Shown: positions 1 to 11,184 of the stretch, piece by piece
How the letters are laid out: every line of letters starts with the position of its first letter
How positions within the stretch are numbered: the first letter of the stretch is position 1
From: Juglans regia
Lineage: Eukaryota; Streptophyta; Magnoliopsida; Fagales; Juglandaceae
Reading direction: 5' to 3'
DNA: 64,000 nt
Assembly: GCF_001411555.2 (NCBI RefSeq)
Contig: NC_049902.1
Span: 12,591,888-12,655,887 of the forward strand
Translations under genes and position numbers: made by a program
The notes under the pieces: generated by a model
Seen by the model: only the letters and a program-made list of their open reading frames with translations
What the model was told of the DNA's origin: nothing
The model's database searches: none

Positions 1-190
1 TGCAGCTTCTCCTTTCCTTAGAAAACCCAAGGTTATTTCAATGAAATAACCTTGAAATCACTCGTGATCCTTCAAGAATCACAAAATCTTTGGAGATTCT
101 ATCATCTCCTCGAGTGAGGTGTGAGTAGAGTGAAGAAATATGAGAAAACGAGGTTCTTACCTTGGATTCTTTTGTGCTTGGTGTTGTGGT
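1..190 (-). mobile_element. Probable LTR remnant flanking LINE-1
   Basis: This short AT-rich stretch ends at the poly(T) that marks the 3' end of the minus-strand LINE. It has no coding signal. Read on the minus strand it contains a strong splice-donor-like CAAG/GTAAG near 160 and a perfect 9-bp inverted repeat at 31-51. Both are features seen in the LTRs elsewhere in the window. I infer that it belongs with 6200-7480 and that the LINE split the two. This is weakly supported, because no clear target duplication joins them. Confidence 0.3.
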
Positions 191-222
191 CCTCCTTTTT
201 TTTTTATTTTTTATTTTTTATG
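191..222 (-). other. Poly(A) tail of LINE-1
   Basis: The plus strand shows a run of T broken by single A bases directly downstream of the minus-strand 3' UTR. It marks the 3' end of the LINE and confirms its orientation. Confidence 0.8.
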
Positions 223-469
223 AAGAGCCGGTAACCACATGTCCAATAGTGGCCCTGTCCCATGTTCATTAATATGCCCTCACTTATGGGGGAGGAATAT
301 CGTGATTACAAACCAAGTATATGGGAGTTTACAAATAGGAAATAAAAAAACCTCCCAAACACAAAACAAACTAAGCCAAAACACAAAACCAAAAGCAACA
401 ACAAACTCTAAACGGGCCTAGAATGAAAACCATCTAAACAAGCCTAAAGAAAAAACAGAAGAAAGAAAC

Positions 470-1829
470 TTAGGTACTTATAAAAGGCATCCCTGCCTTG
501 TCGATCCGAATAACTCCCTTTAAAAACCTTGGCAAATGCTGGAGATCTTCATAAATAACATTACTTCCTAACTCGCCTTGTTTAGCCAAAAAATCAGCCA
601 CTTGATTCCCTTCTCTAAATTGATGTAAAACACAGATATCCATTCCTTGCATTTTAGAAATAAACTCATTCCAATAGTCCTATAAATACTATAGAGTGCA
701 TTTACCTGTCTGGAACCAATCCACAACCAACTTGGAATCACTTTAAATAATTACATTGAAAAAAGATAGTATTTTACAAAGCCGAATCCCTTCCAATATA
801 GCTCTCAATTCAGCTCCATTATTAGTACCAACACCAAAATGAGCCAAGAAGGCTGCTTTGAAATTTCCATCCATATCCCACAAGATACCCCCAACTTCCG
901 AAGACCCTAGGTTATTACGAATACTCCCATCACAAATAAGCTTGATCCATCCCGATGGCAACTTTGACCATTTCACTAGCAGACATTTCCAGGCAACAAG
1001 TTTCAACATCTCCAAATTTAACTCTTTTAACAAATAATGATCCTGCTCATTAAGTTGCCTATGAACTTTCAATTCACTAGCCATCTTATTGAGCCATATT
1101 TTCACTGAAGTCCACACTTGCATCGCACTAATTTTCAGCCCCTCCATACGTACTTTACATCTCCTATTCCATAAACACCAAGTGATAATGCAAGGTATCA
1201 TACCAATGAGATTACCCACAAAAGAAGACTTTTTTGCACAAATCATCCAAGCCGATATTCTTGCTTTCCAGGTATTAAACATCAAACACGACACCTTTAA
1301 AAGTCGACTTGCAAATTCCCAAACCAGAGAAGCTATCTGACCTGTAGCTAAAACGTGATCAATGCTCTCCCTAGCTTGCGGCATACAACAATCACACATG
1401 GACGCAAGAGAAATACCCTTATTTGGAACCCTATCATCTACAGCCAGACTATGGAACCAAGCTCTCCAATTGCACATGGAGACGTTTTTTGGCAAACGTA
1501 CTTTTGTTCCAAAACAAATCATGCCTAGGCAATTGATCCCCTTTTTCCCGAGTTACTTTCCAAGCAGAAGTAGTAGTAAATTTTCCATCTGAAGTTGGTT
1601 TCCACACACAAATATCCAACCCATTATGCCCACTAATTTTAGTCTGCACGATTTCTTCCATAATCGCCTCTCTCACTAACTCCTTCAAGAGTTCAGCATT
1701 CCATGCTTGATCTATCCAACAATCTCTGATACGAATTCGCTTATTAGTAAGGTATGTAATTCTGGCTGATAAAGGGTCGGAAGCTAGCCATCTATCAAAC
1801 CAAACAAAAGAATTTCCATTTCGGAACAA
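470..1829 (-). pseudogene. LINE-1 ORF2 C-terminal part: zf-RVT and RNase H
   Basis: The frames 1829-1449, 1522-743 and 652-470 together form the C-terminal third of ORF2. The first carries the zf-RVT-type region (MFRNGNSFVWFDRWL, then a Trp-rich stretch). It shifts frame near 1500 and continues with CDCC and ESIDHVLATG, the usual Cys/His cluster. From about 1000 down comes plant LINE RNase H: ICDGSIRN with the first Asp, GAELRAILEG with the Glu, SDSKLVVDW with the second Asp. The tail FREGNQVADFLAKQGELG follows after stops around 700. The catalytic residues are kept, but the frame is broken at least three times. RNase H helps remove the RNA template during target-primed reverse transcription. 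Confidence 0.88.
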
Positions 1830-1832
1830 AAT

Positions 1833-3682
1833 CTAATCATTTTCCATTACTTTTGGAACATGTTTCATTATCGATCTCCACATTCTTGAATCCATAGCCT
1901 TTGGAATATAGGACAATGGGTGACCATCCCTTAAATATTTTGATTTAAAAAAATCTATCCACAAACCTTCAGTAGTCAATAGTCGATAGGCACAGTTCAT
2001 GTGTAGAGAATTTTGAACCTCAAGTAAATCCCTTAGCCCTAAACCCCCTTGATTCGAAGGTTTGCAAATTTTAGACCATGATCGCCAGTGCAATTTCCTC
2101 ATTCCCTCCACTTCGCCCCAAAGGAAATTGGCTAACATAGAGTTTATCCGATCGAGAGTCACCTTCGGAACATTGATCACCAAGAGAATATGTAGAGGTA
2201 AACTAGATAGCACATGTCGCATTAAAATTAAACGACCACCTAGAGACAGCTATTGGAATTTCCAGGCCCACCACTTTTTCCTTATTTTCTCAACTAGTGG
2301 CTCAATGATGCAGGAAGTCAGTCTACCTATAACAAGTGGCGCACCCAAATAAATCACAGGGAATTGTCCTTCTTTAAATCCTGTAACTCTCAAGAAATCA
2401 TGCTTCTAAGTTGGATTTATAAATTTAAATACAAAAATCATTGATTTCTCATGACTAATCTTTTGACCCCCCGACCACCTTTCATAAGTTGAAAGAATCT
2501 CAACAAGTCTCTTAATAGACTTTTACCCCCCATTAGAAAAAATCAACAGATCATCAGCATACAACAAATGACAGACTAAAGCAGCCCCCACCGGGTGAGT
2601 AAATCTTCCAATCCGACCATTCTCAAAATTTTTCCTAAGCAGCCTTGTTAACTCCTCCTCCATAATAATAAATAAATAAGGAGATAAAGAATACCCTTCT
2701 CGAAACCCCCGAGCATATTGAAGAAAATCTTTAAATGTCACATTCATCATCATAGAAAACCATGGCAACTTAATACATTCACCAATCAATTTACAAAATT
2801 ATTAGAGAAGTTGAAGGACTTTAAAACCTCCAAGAGAAAACACTAGTCAACCCTATCATAAACCTTAGCCATATCTATTTTTAACATGACATTACCACCC
2901 AAAATTTTCCTGTGGAGGGAGTGTACCATCTCTTAGGTAAGCATGATGTTTTAAAAAATTCTGCGTCCCGGAACAAAAGCACTTTGTTCATGGGATACCA
3001 ACTTATGAATAACCCGAGTCAAACGAGACACAAGAATTTTTGAAAAAAGCTTAAAGGCCATTGAACACAAACTAATAGACCGGAATTTATCAAAACTAGA
3101 AGGATCAGGCACTTTCGGGATCAAAACAATAAAGGATGATGTAAAGAACTTGATTAAAGGGCTGCTCCTGAAAAAATCCCTGGCAGCTTCAATAACGTCA
3201 TCTTTAATGATCTCCCAACACTTTATGTTGAAACCAGACCCGACCCCATCTGGCCTCGGACTGCTTTGTTGAGGAATTGAAAAAATTGCTTCTTTCACTT
3301 CCATCTCTGTCGGCTCAGTGCACAGCATGTTATTATCAGCTTCCGAAATAACATGATCAATGAAGTTCGATAAGTCAGCTTGCACCACTTCACATGACGT
3401 GGAGAGGAAGTGTCGGAAATACTGCGCAAGACCCAAATGGATAGACTCATCATTATCAAATGTTGTACCATCCGATAAAACCATCCGAGAAAGATGTGCC
3501 TTTTTACACCTTTGATTAAACACATAATGAAAAAACTTAGTGTTCTTATCTCCTTCCATCAACCACTTATTTTTAGCAATTTGTCCCAACCGGACTGTCT
3601 CTCTCTTTTCCCAGGTAGCAATCTCCAAGTTAGTTACAAGATAATCCATTTCCACATCTTTGTTTCCATGCTCGTAATGCAA
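1833..3682 (-). pseudogene. LINE-1 ORF2 reverse transcriptase domain
   Basis: The frames 3682-2951, 2789-2523 and 2222-1833 cover the RT. The first has the linker (WLMEGDKNTKFFH) and the fingers region (FIVLIPKVPDPSSFDKFRSI, then FVPGRRIF). The second holds the catalytic box HLLYADDLLIF at about 2561-2550. The third is the thumb and connection (GGLGLRDLLEVQNSLHMNC). In-frame stops near 2950 and a break between 2520 and 2230 separate the pieces. RPDG replaces the usual GPDG. The family is plant L1. The enzyme copies element RNA at a nicked target in the nucleus; this copy cannot. Confidence 0.9.
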
Positions 3683-4549
3683 TCTTAGTTCTCTTGAGTC
3701 TTATAGCCAGTTTATGCAATCCTGAACTGACATCATGTCTATCCCAAGCTTCATGCACACAATCTAAAAAGGTCTCATGTAAGCACCACATATTTTGAAA
3801 ATGGATAGCAACCAGACCATATAATGAAAAAGGCCTCTCCAAATGAACCACCATAGGACAATGATCCGAGGTTTTCCACTTCAAATAGACTAACTAAGCT
3901 GAAGAAAACTAATCAGAGAAGGTGTTGTTGATGACCACTCTATCTAGCTTCACCCAACTTTTGTTTACCCCAAAATGGCCATTACACCATGACATAGTAC
4001 GCCCATTACTTTGAAGATCGAACAAACAGGATTTATCTAAACAATCATTGAACTCTAACATAGAAATTAATGGCCGAGGATGACCACCAATTCTTTCAAA
4101 GTCTATGCGAATAGCATTGAAATCGCCCATCACCATCCAAGGCACATTATTCAACTGTTGATTCTCCAATTCTTCCCATAAACCTCTTCCCATGTAGAAC
4201 ATTTAGCATAAACAAAGGTTATAAGGAACCTTTGATTTGTCGAAGACAACCATCTTGATATTGTTTGGGAAGTACAAATTGCCATCTGAAACTCATTCAA
4301 CTCTTTCCAAAAAATCCACAACTTGCTACCCGCCAACTCATTGGAACAAAAATAATTAAGATTCAAAAAAGAACCAGTAGTAGCCATACGGTTATTACCA
4401 CCAAAAGGTTCTGTAGTTGCACAAATATTAATATCTTTTTTTATAATTAACGACTTTAATCTCCTATTCGAACTCCCCAACCCTCTAACATTCCAATAAA
4501 AAATGTTTCCAATCATAAGTTCAGCTTTTGTGATCGGGTGTGAACTCAT
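3630..4549 (-). pseudogene. LINE-1 ORF2 endonuclease domain
   Basis: The frame 4549-4151 starts ORF2 with IFYWNVRGLGSSNRR, the usual N-terminus of an apurinic-like L1 endonuclease. It shifts to the frame of 4202-3909 and 3884-3630, which have GDFNAIRI, ERIGGHPRPL, CNGHFGV, KLDRVVIN and KTSDHCPMVVHL, the Asp/His catalytic motifs of the EEP fold. One frameshift near 4180 and two stops near 3900 interrupt it. The domain nicks target DNA to prime reverse transcription. Its motifs match those of the second LINE (58412-59262) closely enough to place both in one lineage. Confidence 0.87.
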
Positions 4550-4868
4550 TGGGACTTCCTCACCGTCTTGTCTAATGTAATTTTTAATTTTTCTGTATCT
4601 GATCGATCAGCAACTTCAAAATCGTAGGCCTTCTCTTGATCCTTTAATCCTGTTATTTCTCCATCTTCATGCTCCGAAGAATATCCTATAGCTAATTACC
4701 CTTGCAATCTGTTATTAGAAATCACATTCGCCGTCTTAGCAACCAAGGTCCATGTCACGTCAGAAAATTCCTTGTCTAGCATCTGCACAAGCTTCGGTGC
4801 CACTTCATTTTCTTTATCACACCAAACCTCCTCACATTCTTCATCACTAACATTTTTTTGATTTTTCG

Positions 4869-5951
4869 CTATTTTCTCTGAGTCCTGTAGAGGTTCCTCG
4901 GCATCTCTGCATTCATTATAATACTCGACACCATCCCAAACTGATTAAATTTCACAGACTCACCCTCAATGTTCGATGTCATCCCTGTAGTTATAATATT
5001 AGGCGCTTCATCAATATTTTCTACTTGCACCACATTTACATTCATATCCTCTCGTGTGACCTGCAATATAGTGTCCAGTAATTCAACATTGGCTTCCATC
5101 TCCTTGTCCTCTTTGGTCCCTGAAGAACTACCCCTAGTTTTAATATTTTTTGGCTGCCGCACTCTTTTATCTTTCGGCTTCCCCTCCTCCTTGCGCCTCT
5201 CCCCAACCCTACAGACCACAACCATATGTCCCTGTCGGTAGCATTTTATACAATGAAAACCCAGTTTTTCATATCTTGCCTCTCGCCAAATACATTTAGT
5301 AGGCGAAACTACAAACGGAAATCCTTTCACTGGTTCCACAGTCAAATCTACCTCCACACAAATTCTTGCACCCATAGCTCTTGACCGGTTCAAAGTCACA
5401 TTATCTGTCCCGAGTTAACGACCAAAACGTGTTGCAAAAATTTTAAGACAATCACGGCGATAAAGATGCATAGGCAATCCTGGTAACAAAATCCATTGAA
5501 GAGGAGGCAATGGAGATTCTTTATGTAAATCAAAGTCCTTTGTCCATTTGAATAATCAAAAAGTGTTTCCTTCCATGACTCTTCCTTCACGAGCCTATCC
5601 ATGCACAAAATCACATTCATTCTTCATCTAAATTAAAACATGACAATCATCCATAAAACTGATCGTCAGAATCTCTACCAAACACGCATGATAATCATCC
5701 ATGTTCAGTCTGATCACATCAATAGATGGCCGAACACGCATGAATTTCATAACAATCGTAAACTTGTATCCTTCTGCCACTTTTATCATCTCTGTTTTCG
5801 AAAAAATGAAGCCTAACTCATTGTTTATGTCCACAGGAAACTGCGATGGAATTTTGAAAGATGAGTTCTCTGCTTGTTTTAAGATTGTCGAAGCCTACGA
5901 TTTCGCCATACCATCTCTAGGGTCAGCGATCCCCACCGATGGAAAGGCCAT
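4869..5951 (-). pseudogene. LINE-1 ORF1 (DUF4283-like domain plus zinc knuckle)
   Basis: A likely start is the ATG at 5951 (MAFPSVGIADPRDG). A frameshift near 5900 leads into the frame ending at 5628, which has the DUF4283-like core (GFIFSKTEMIKVAEGYKF). Another shift reaches 5620-5396, then 5399-4869. The last piece contains CIKCYRQGHMVVVC, a complete C-x2-C-x4-H-x4-C knuckle, followed by a basic, charged tail. ORF1 proteins of plant LINEs bind element RNA. The upstream frame matches the ORF1 of the second LINE (60475-60762) over the DUF4283-like core. It is broken in at least three places. Confidence 0.82.
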
Positions 5952-6199
5952 CAGAGGGGCTAAGCCGCCAAAAAAGGGCAACCCTAGCCGTTTGACCACT
6001 AGAAACCACCCTAGAACAAAAAGCCCAAGAAAACCACACCTTCCAAAATAGAAAGATTTGAAAGGAGAAAATCGCCCCAATCGCTCTCTCGTTCTTTTGT
6101 TCTCTCTCTCTCTCCCTCCACTCCTATACAAAATTTTTTGGCTTAAGCTGTTTCAGTGTCGTGATCGTCCCTTGGATGAAGAGAAGAGTTGTTTTTTGT

Positions 6200-7480
6200 G
6201 TTTGGTTGGAAGGAAAACTTATGAAAGTGAGGACAACACCAAGTAGCCATGTGAGAGAGTGTGGAGAGGGTGAGAACATGCAACATCCAAAAATGACATA
6301 AAGAAAATCCCTTGGGCATGTGGCTCCTCCCCCTTCTTATAAAAATCTTCCACAAATTCTATTGGTTGGTAGAGATTCATTGCATGAAAGACAAGTGGCG
6401 TGTGGCCTCTTCCTCTAGTCGAATGCCTCTTTATCTTCTTCATCATTAGATTGCCTTGGGAAGGCTAAAAGGCACAAGGTGTGGCGTGTAACCTCCCCCT
6501 TAGCCAAACCCCTTTGTCTTCTAAATCCCCTCTTTTCGTGTCTAGGTGCAATGTACCTTAGGGTAAAAGAGTAAAATAACCACAAGTGTGCGATATGGCA
6601 TAGGCGTGTGCCAAGCCCTAGCCATCCACTTCCTTCTCCAAATCCCATGATGATTCTTCATCTTCTAGTGCCCCTTCCCTAGGTGAGCTTTCACTTACCA
6701 ATAGTTCCTTTTGTAACCCTAATGTGACAAGTGGCATGTGTTAGTGTGCCTTTGGGTGTAGTGGCAAAAAATGTGAGGGTAGGTTAGTCATTTTGTGCAA
6801 ATATCCATTCTTATTCCTTCTAGAAACTCCTTGCATTGTTGACAAATGGGAAAATCTTAAGAAAGCACTTGAGTGGGCATGTGGGTGAGGGGAATCAGAA
6901 AATCCCGTTTGTCCCTTGAGCTTCCCTATGCATTCCCCTGGAAAGGATCCCTTTTATCTTCCTTGGGTGCCACTTCCCATGGAGATCTTCTTGGAACTTC
7001 AAGCAATTGCCACATGGCATGGGGTGTGCATGTGGGTGGGTTGGCTGAGTGGCCTTTGGCCTTCTCTAGGTCATCTCATCATTCCTTTCTTCTAGAAACT
7101 ATCTTGCATGAAGGACAAGTGGCAAACCGAAGGGCTTGTCACTAAGGTTGGCGTGCATGCCTCCCTTGGCTTCCCAAACACTCTTCTCTCTCCCCGTTAC
7201 CTCACTTACACGTCCAGATTCATGGGTCTCTTTTGTGTGACAATTGGCACAAGCCCTATTGGCTTAGGCTTGTCCTTAGGTTTCTTCTAGGGCTTTTGGG
7301 TTCAAGCCCACTTAGTTGGCCGAATTTCTAAGGTTTGAATGGCCCCTTTCTCTTGGGCTTTGGATGCTACTACAAGTCCAAGGCCTCTATCCAAATAGAC
7401 CTAATCTCATGGCACTAAAATAATACTAAGGCAACGAAAATAATTCTGGATGAAATCCTGCTAAGTTTCGGGTTATCACA
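6200..7480 (-). mobile_element. LTR-like sequence 'U' next to gypsy fragment
   Basis: There is no convincing coding content. Several decayed, loosely repeated segments share a TTCTAGAAAC...CTTGCATG...GACAAGTGGC pattern (about 6370, 6820 and 7090), which suggests old tandem repetition. The right edge ends GGGTTATCACA at 7480, so on the minus strand it begins TGTGATAACCC, a good LTR start of the type seen at 49634. The next base begins a gypsy RNase H fragment. I infer an LTR inserted in that gypsy copy. Its other end is split by the LINE or lies outside the window. Confidence 0.4.
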
Positions 7481-7481
7481 C

Positions 7482-7846
7482 TGTGGTGTTTGCCTTCAAG
7501 ATTTGACGACACTACCTGTATGGTGAAGAGTTCAATGTGTACACTGGCCATAGGAGTTTAAGACACCTTTTCACCCACAAGAATCTCAATATGAGGCATA
7601 ATAAATGATTAGAAACCATTAGCGACTACCAGTGTGAAATCAAGCATCACCTTAAAAAGGCAAACTTAGTCGCTGGTGCATTAAGTCTCAAGTCAGGTTC
7701 TAAAAGTGTGGAAGATTCCACATGGGTGGACTCACTCTTGGAAGGGATGATACACCTACTTTTGAAGGACTTGTCATTGGAAGAGGTCCTCACTGCTATG
7801 CAGCTATTGAGAATGAGTGAGTCTGACAAGCTGAAGCATTAACAAA
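7482..7846 (+). pseudogene. Ty3/gypsy RNase H fragment
   Basis: With a few stops, the plus strand reads through VVFAFKI, RHYLYGEEFNVYT, GHRSLRHLFTHKNLNMRH, LETISDYQCEIKHH and KKANLVAGALSLKSGSKS. This is the end of RNase H and the start of the connection to integrase in Tekay/Del-like gypsy polyproteins. The normal YTDHKS is YTGHRS here, so a catalytic Asp is lost. The same stretch occurs on the minus strand in element F around 45450. It is bounded by LTR-type ends on both sides (7480 and 7898), so it is a sliver of a host copy hit by two LTR insertions. Confidence 0.8.
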
Positions 7847-8188
7847 GATAGGATTGAAAACTATTGAAAATTAGGGGATGAGTTCGTAGAGGTAACGTGT
7901 CACAACCCCACCCCGGGAAGGGCAGGATCGCGACGTACATACCTGTCCTTTTTCTTTCCATTTTCTTTTTTTTTTCTTTTTTTTTTCTTTTTTTTTCCAG
8001 TAATATGCGATCGGCATGGACATGACACATGTGCACTCTAAATTTCTCAATTAATAATGGGAACACCTAATAGACATTCTATTCGACATTCATCCATAAG
8101 AGACTCTTAGAGTCCATCCCAACATAAAACGTCTATACATAAACATAACCCATCATCCGTAACATAATTGTTCTAGTTAGGGAATGTC

Positions 8189-8248
8189 CTAAGCTTCTGC
8201 CTTTCTCTCTGCAGTAATGCCTTGCTCCCTAGCCTTTTTATCATTACC
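8189..8248 (-). other. LTR A mini-exon candidate (19 codons)
   Basis: On the minus strand a CAG is followed by GGT AAT GAT and 16 more codons ending in TAG, reading GNDKKAREQGITAERKAEA. Copies B and C have the same frame at the same place. A GAGT/ACTC hairpin (8277-8291) precedes it. It is more basic than its homologues, probably through decay. Confidence 0.45.
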
Positions 8249-9264
8249 TGGACGTTTAAAACACTTAAAACCAAAATGAGTCGAATACTCTATAAGTAGT
8301 ACACCATGCAGTGAACATACTTGGCATCTATTCTTTTCCTTTGAAAACATGCATACATAAACATTTTGTTAATTCTTGACAATGCTTTCATGCATAACAG
8401 TTGGATTTCGCCCATGGCCACAGGTTGGGAATCTCTTTCAGTCAGGGGGCAGCACTGAGTGCACTACCAGTACTACTTACCCGGCATTGTAATCTGCCCA
8501 TTCATTTGGTACCCCTTTTCATTCATATGGCCGTTACGTATTTTCATACAATAAAACGCTTATTCATTCAGTCCTTTCTTTTTATCATTCATTCAGTCCT
8601 TTTTATTTAACAGTTCATTCATGGAAAATGTCATTTAAAAGCATGAACTTAAATATCATCTTTTCATTTAACAGTGCATTCATGAAAAAGCATCATTTTA
8701 AAAGTATGAGCTTAAACATCATTTTTTTCATGGTATCCATAAAGCACCAGTTCATAGGGACATCTTAAAACGTTTCCTTCGCGTCATTTAAAGCATTAGT
8801 TCATAGGAACATTTTAAAACACTTTCTTCACTTCCTTTAAAACATCAGTTCATAGGGCATTTTAAAACACTTTCTTTGTATCATTTAAAAGCATAAGTTC
8901 ATAGGGGTATTTTAAAACTCATTGAAAGCATCACTTAAAGTATAAGGCATGAGACGTTCATTTCCTTTCATTTGCAATCAAAATATTTTCATCATCTTTC
9001 TTACTCTGATGCACATGCATTTTTATGAACAATATACATTTTCATGTTATACTACATATAGGAATAATCAATAAGTTTATTGAGAGAGCATGTATGAAAA
9101 TCTCATAACTTAGAACCTACGTGCATGCATTACCTTATACACAGACACAATTATAATCGATAGGGTGCTTAACAGGGGCTATCAAGAAAGGGCTTGTACA
9201 TACTAAATATATTTACTCTTTTCTTTAGAAGAACATTTGCAATGAGAGAGAGAGGAACATTCTT

Positions 9265-9456
9265 TCATAAAGAGAACTTAGAGTAAGAAGCATGGCCATA
9301 GCTACTTACCACTATGCTCCTCGATACTTCTACAATCAATATAGGTCCTATTTCAATAAATAGCATAAGCGTGTTAATAATCATACAATATTCTTTAGCC
9401 CTCTCTTTAAAAGAGAAAGTCACGATATTACAACCTAACCCTTCTATGCTTAGCAT
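9265..9456 (-). other. Conserved 63-codon frame in LTR A, with candidate 38-nt exon
   Basis: The minus strand encodes 63 codons (MLSIEGLGCNIVTFSFKE...) that match the 64-codon frame at 47816-48010 in copy C over almost their whole length. Inside it, AG at 9349-9348 and GTAAG from 9309 enclose exactly 38 nt (9347-9310). Copy C has a 38-nt block at the matching place. Conservation may simply reflect recent shared ancestry of the LTRs. I see no known domain. Confidence 0.35.
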
Positions 9457-11184
9457 TAACCCAAATGACTACTCTTCACCTCAACTTACAAGAGAATTAA
9501 CTTAAATATTAAGACATGCTAGCTGTCCATGGAAAGACTATTTTAAAAGCTTACATGAAAAGTAGTGAAGAATTCATAAGCTTCAAGCAAGGCTTCTTTG
9601 GTTTAAGCTCACTTTGGGTTATGGACATTAGGAGATAAAATCTAAAAATTCTCAACAATGAGCTTTGAAAAAGATTTAGGCATCTCAAGTACACTAAACA
9701 AGCTTAGGAAACATGCTTTTTAAATCAACTTGTGGTCCCTCATTATAAAAAAGGTTAGCTTATCAATATTTTGGACTCTTGGGTTAGGTAGAATTTAACC
9801 CAAACGAGGGACAATATAAATGGGCTATTTTTACATCAAGACATGGCATGACATAGGCTTAGGGGTACTTGGACAGCTTTGCATATCATAATACATCATG
9901 CCCAAATAATCTCTTATATCTAAACTAACTAAGCTATAATCTAATCACACAAGCAATATTTTAAATAGTTTGGATAAAACCTCCCATTAAAATTAAAATA
10001 ACATAAAGTATAGCAAAGTTATCCATTAAGAAACTTTAAAACCTTTAAACACTTAAGCTTATGATTTACTCACTTAATACCTTTTAAAAGCAAGATATAA
10101 AATTATAGAACCAAGCAAAACCTTTAAACCAAACCTCTAGCATCCTAAAAATAAATTCCAACCAAACCTCAACACAAGGCACATGATACCAACATATATA
10201 ATTTAAAATCACTTTAATCATCACCTATGATTAAACCAAGTTTAATAACAATATAGTATTTTCAAAATACAAGAAAATACATAGCAAAACGACTATAATA
10301 CCATTCGGTTTGGGCCAAGAACAGGGTATACATATTTATTTGTAATATAGGAAATTAACTACATCACAACACAAGCTAAAACAACTTAGTGAGCTTCCAA
10401 AATCACACTAAAAATAAATAAGTCAAATTAGGATTTTTACCTTAAGCTCTTAGCTCCTTTCAAAACACAAGTGGATGACAAAATAGAGATATAGCCGTGT
10501 GGATGAAGAGCAACACAATATCACTATTTTAAACCCCAAAACTGAAACATAACAAATCATCAAAAGAAAACCCACTTGATCAACCAAGGCTAAATTCAAA
10601 ATACACAAAGGAGAAGGATTAAGGGTACTCTTACCTTACTATTTTCCTCTTCAGAAGAAGGAAAAATGGATGCTTGGCTTGAAGGAGATGAAAGGAGTTT
10701 GGTTTCTTGAAGAACAAAAGAGAGGAGAAGAATAGAGGGTGTGCGTTGGCTATGGTTTGCTTGGGGAGGAAGATGAAGTTTTTTCTCTTTTCCTTGGGTG
10801 AGGGTCGACGGGTTAAGGGGAAGAAAGGGAATTGATTTTAACTCTTACCTTTTTTGTGTAGCTTTGACTGACGAGTGCAAGGATGGAATGCCTTAGGATA
10901 GTTTTTTTATTTTTTTCTTCTCTCTTTTGTGTTGCTTTGGATGATAGGTGCATGGAAAAGTCAATTCAATAGCTTCCTTGGGAAGCTTACGGGTTCAAGG
11001 AGCTTAATGGCTTGCCTTAGAAGCCTAGTACGGGTGAAAATGGATTTAGTTGATTTGGTCAAAGCTTATCGCATAAGCTTGGGAGTTGGATGGTGGAGAT
11101 CTATCCAGCTCAAAGGTAATTTTCACCTACCAATCCAATAGTAGAGAATAATTAGGCCATTTCTTAATAAAATAAAATTAAAGG

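Larger units (their letters stand above)
191..6190 (-). mobile_element. LINE-1 (L1-type non-LTR retrotransposon), nearly full length, decayed
   Basis: On the minus strand the order is 5' leader (about 6190-5952), ORF1 with a zinc knuckle, ORF2 with endonuclease, reverse transcriptase, zf-RVT and RNase H, then a 3' UTR and poly(A), seen as poly(T) at 191-222. This is the standard layout of plant L1 LINEs, and the roughly 6-kb length is typical. Both ORFs are broken by several stops and frameshifts, so the copy is dead. The 5' boundary is approximate. A loose direct match (TTTTGTGYTTGGT) near 172 and 6191 might be a target duplication, but it does not abut the poly(T), so I do not rely on it. 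Confidence 0.9.
7898..11184 (-). mobile_element. LTR 'A' (giant Ty3/gypsy-type LTR, truncated)
   Basis: It starts TGTCACAACCCC at 7898, the reverse complement of the 3' end of copy C (49474). Read on the minus strand it runs parallel to C along its length: the mini-ORF block, the GTAAGTAGCTATG donor, the AGTAGTACTGGTAGTGC block, and the region around the start of C (ACCTACCAATCCAAT). Similarity stops at 11184, about 200 bases before the expected LTR start. The outer end has been lost at the junction with the next LTR. No pol genes lie inside it. It is in inverse orientation to B and C. Confidence 0.82.

Noticed and set aside
170..6246. Target-site duplication for LINE-1 (TTTTGTGYTTGGT) and an 11-bp inverted CTTGGTGTTGT near both ends
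   Set aside because: The direct match does not touch the poly(T), and the inverted match has the wrong orientation for a duplication. Probably chance.
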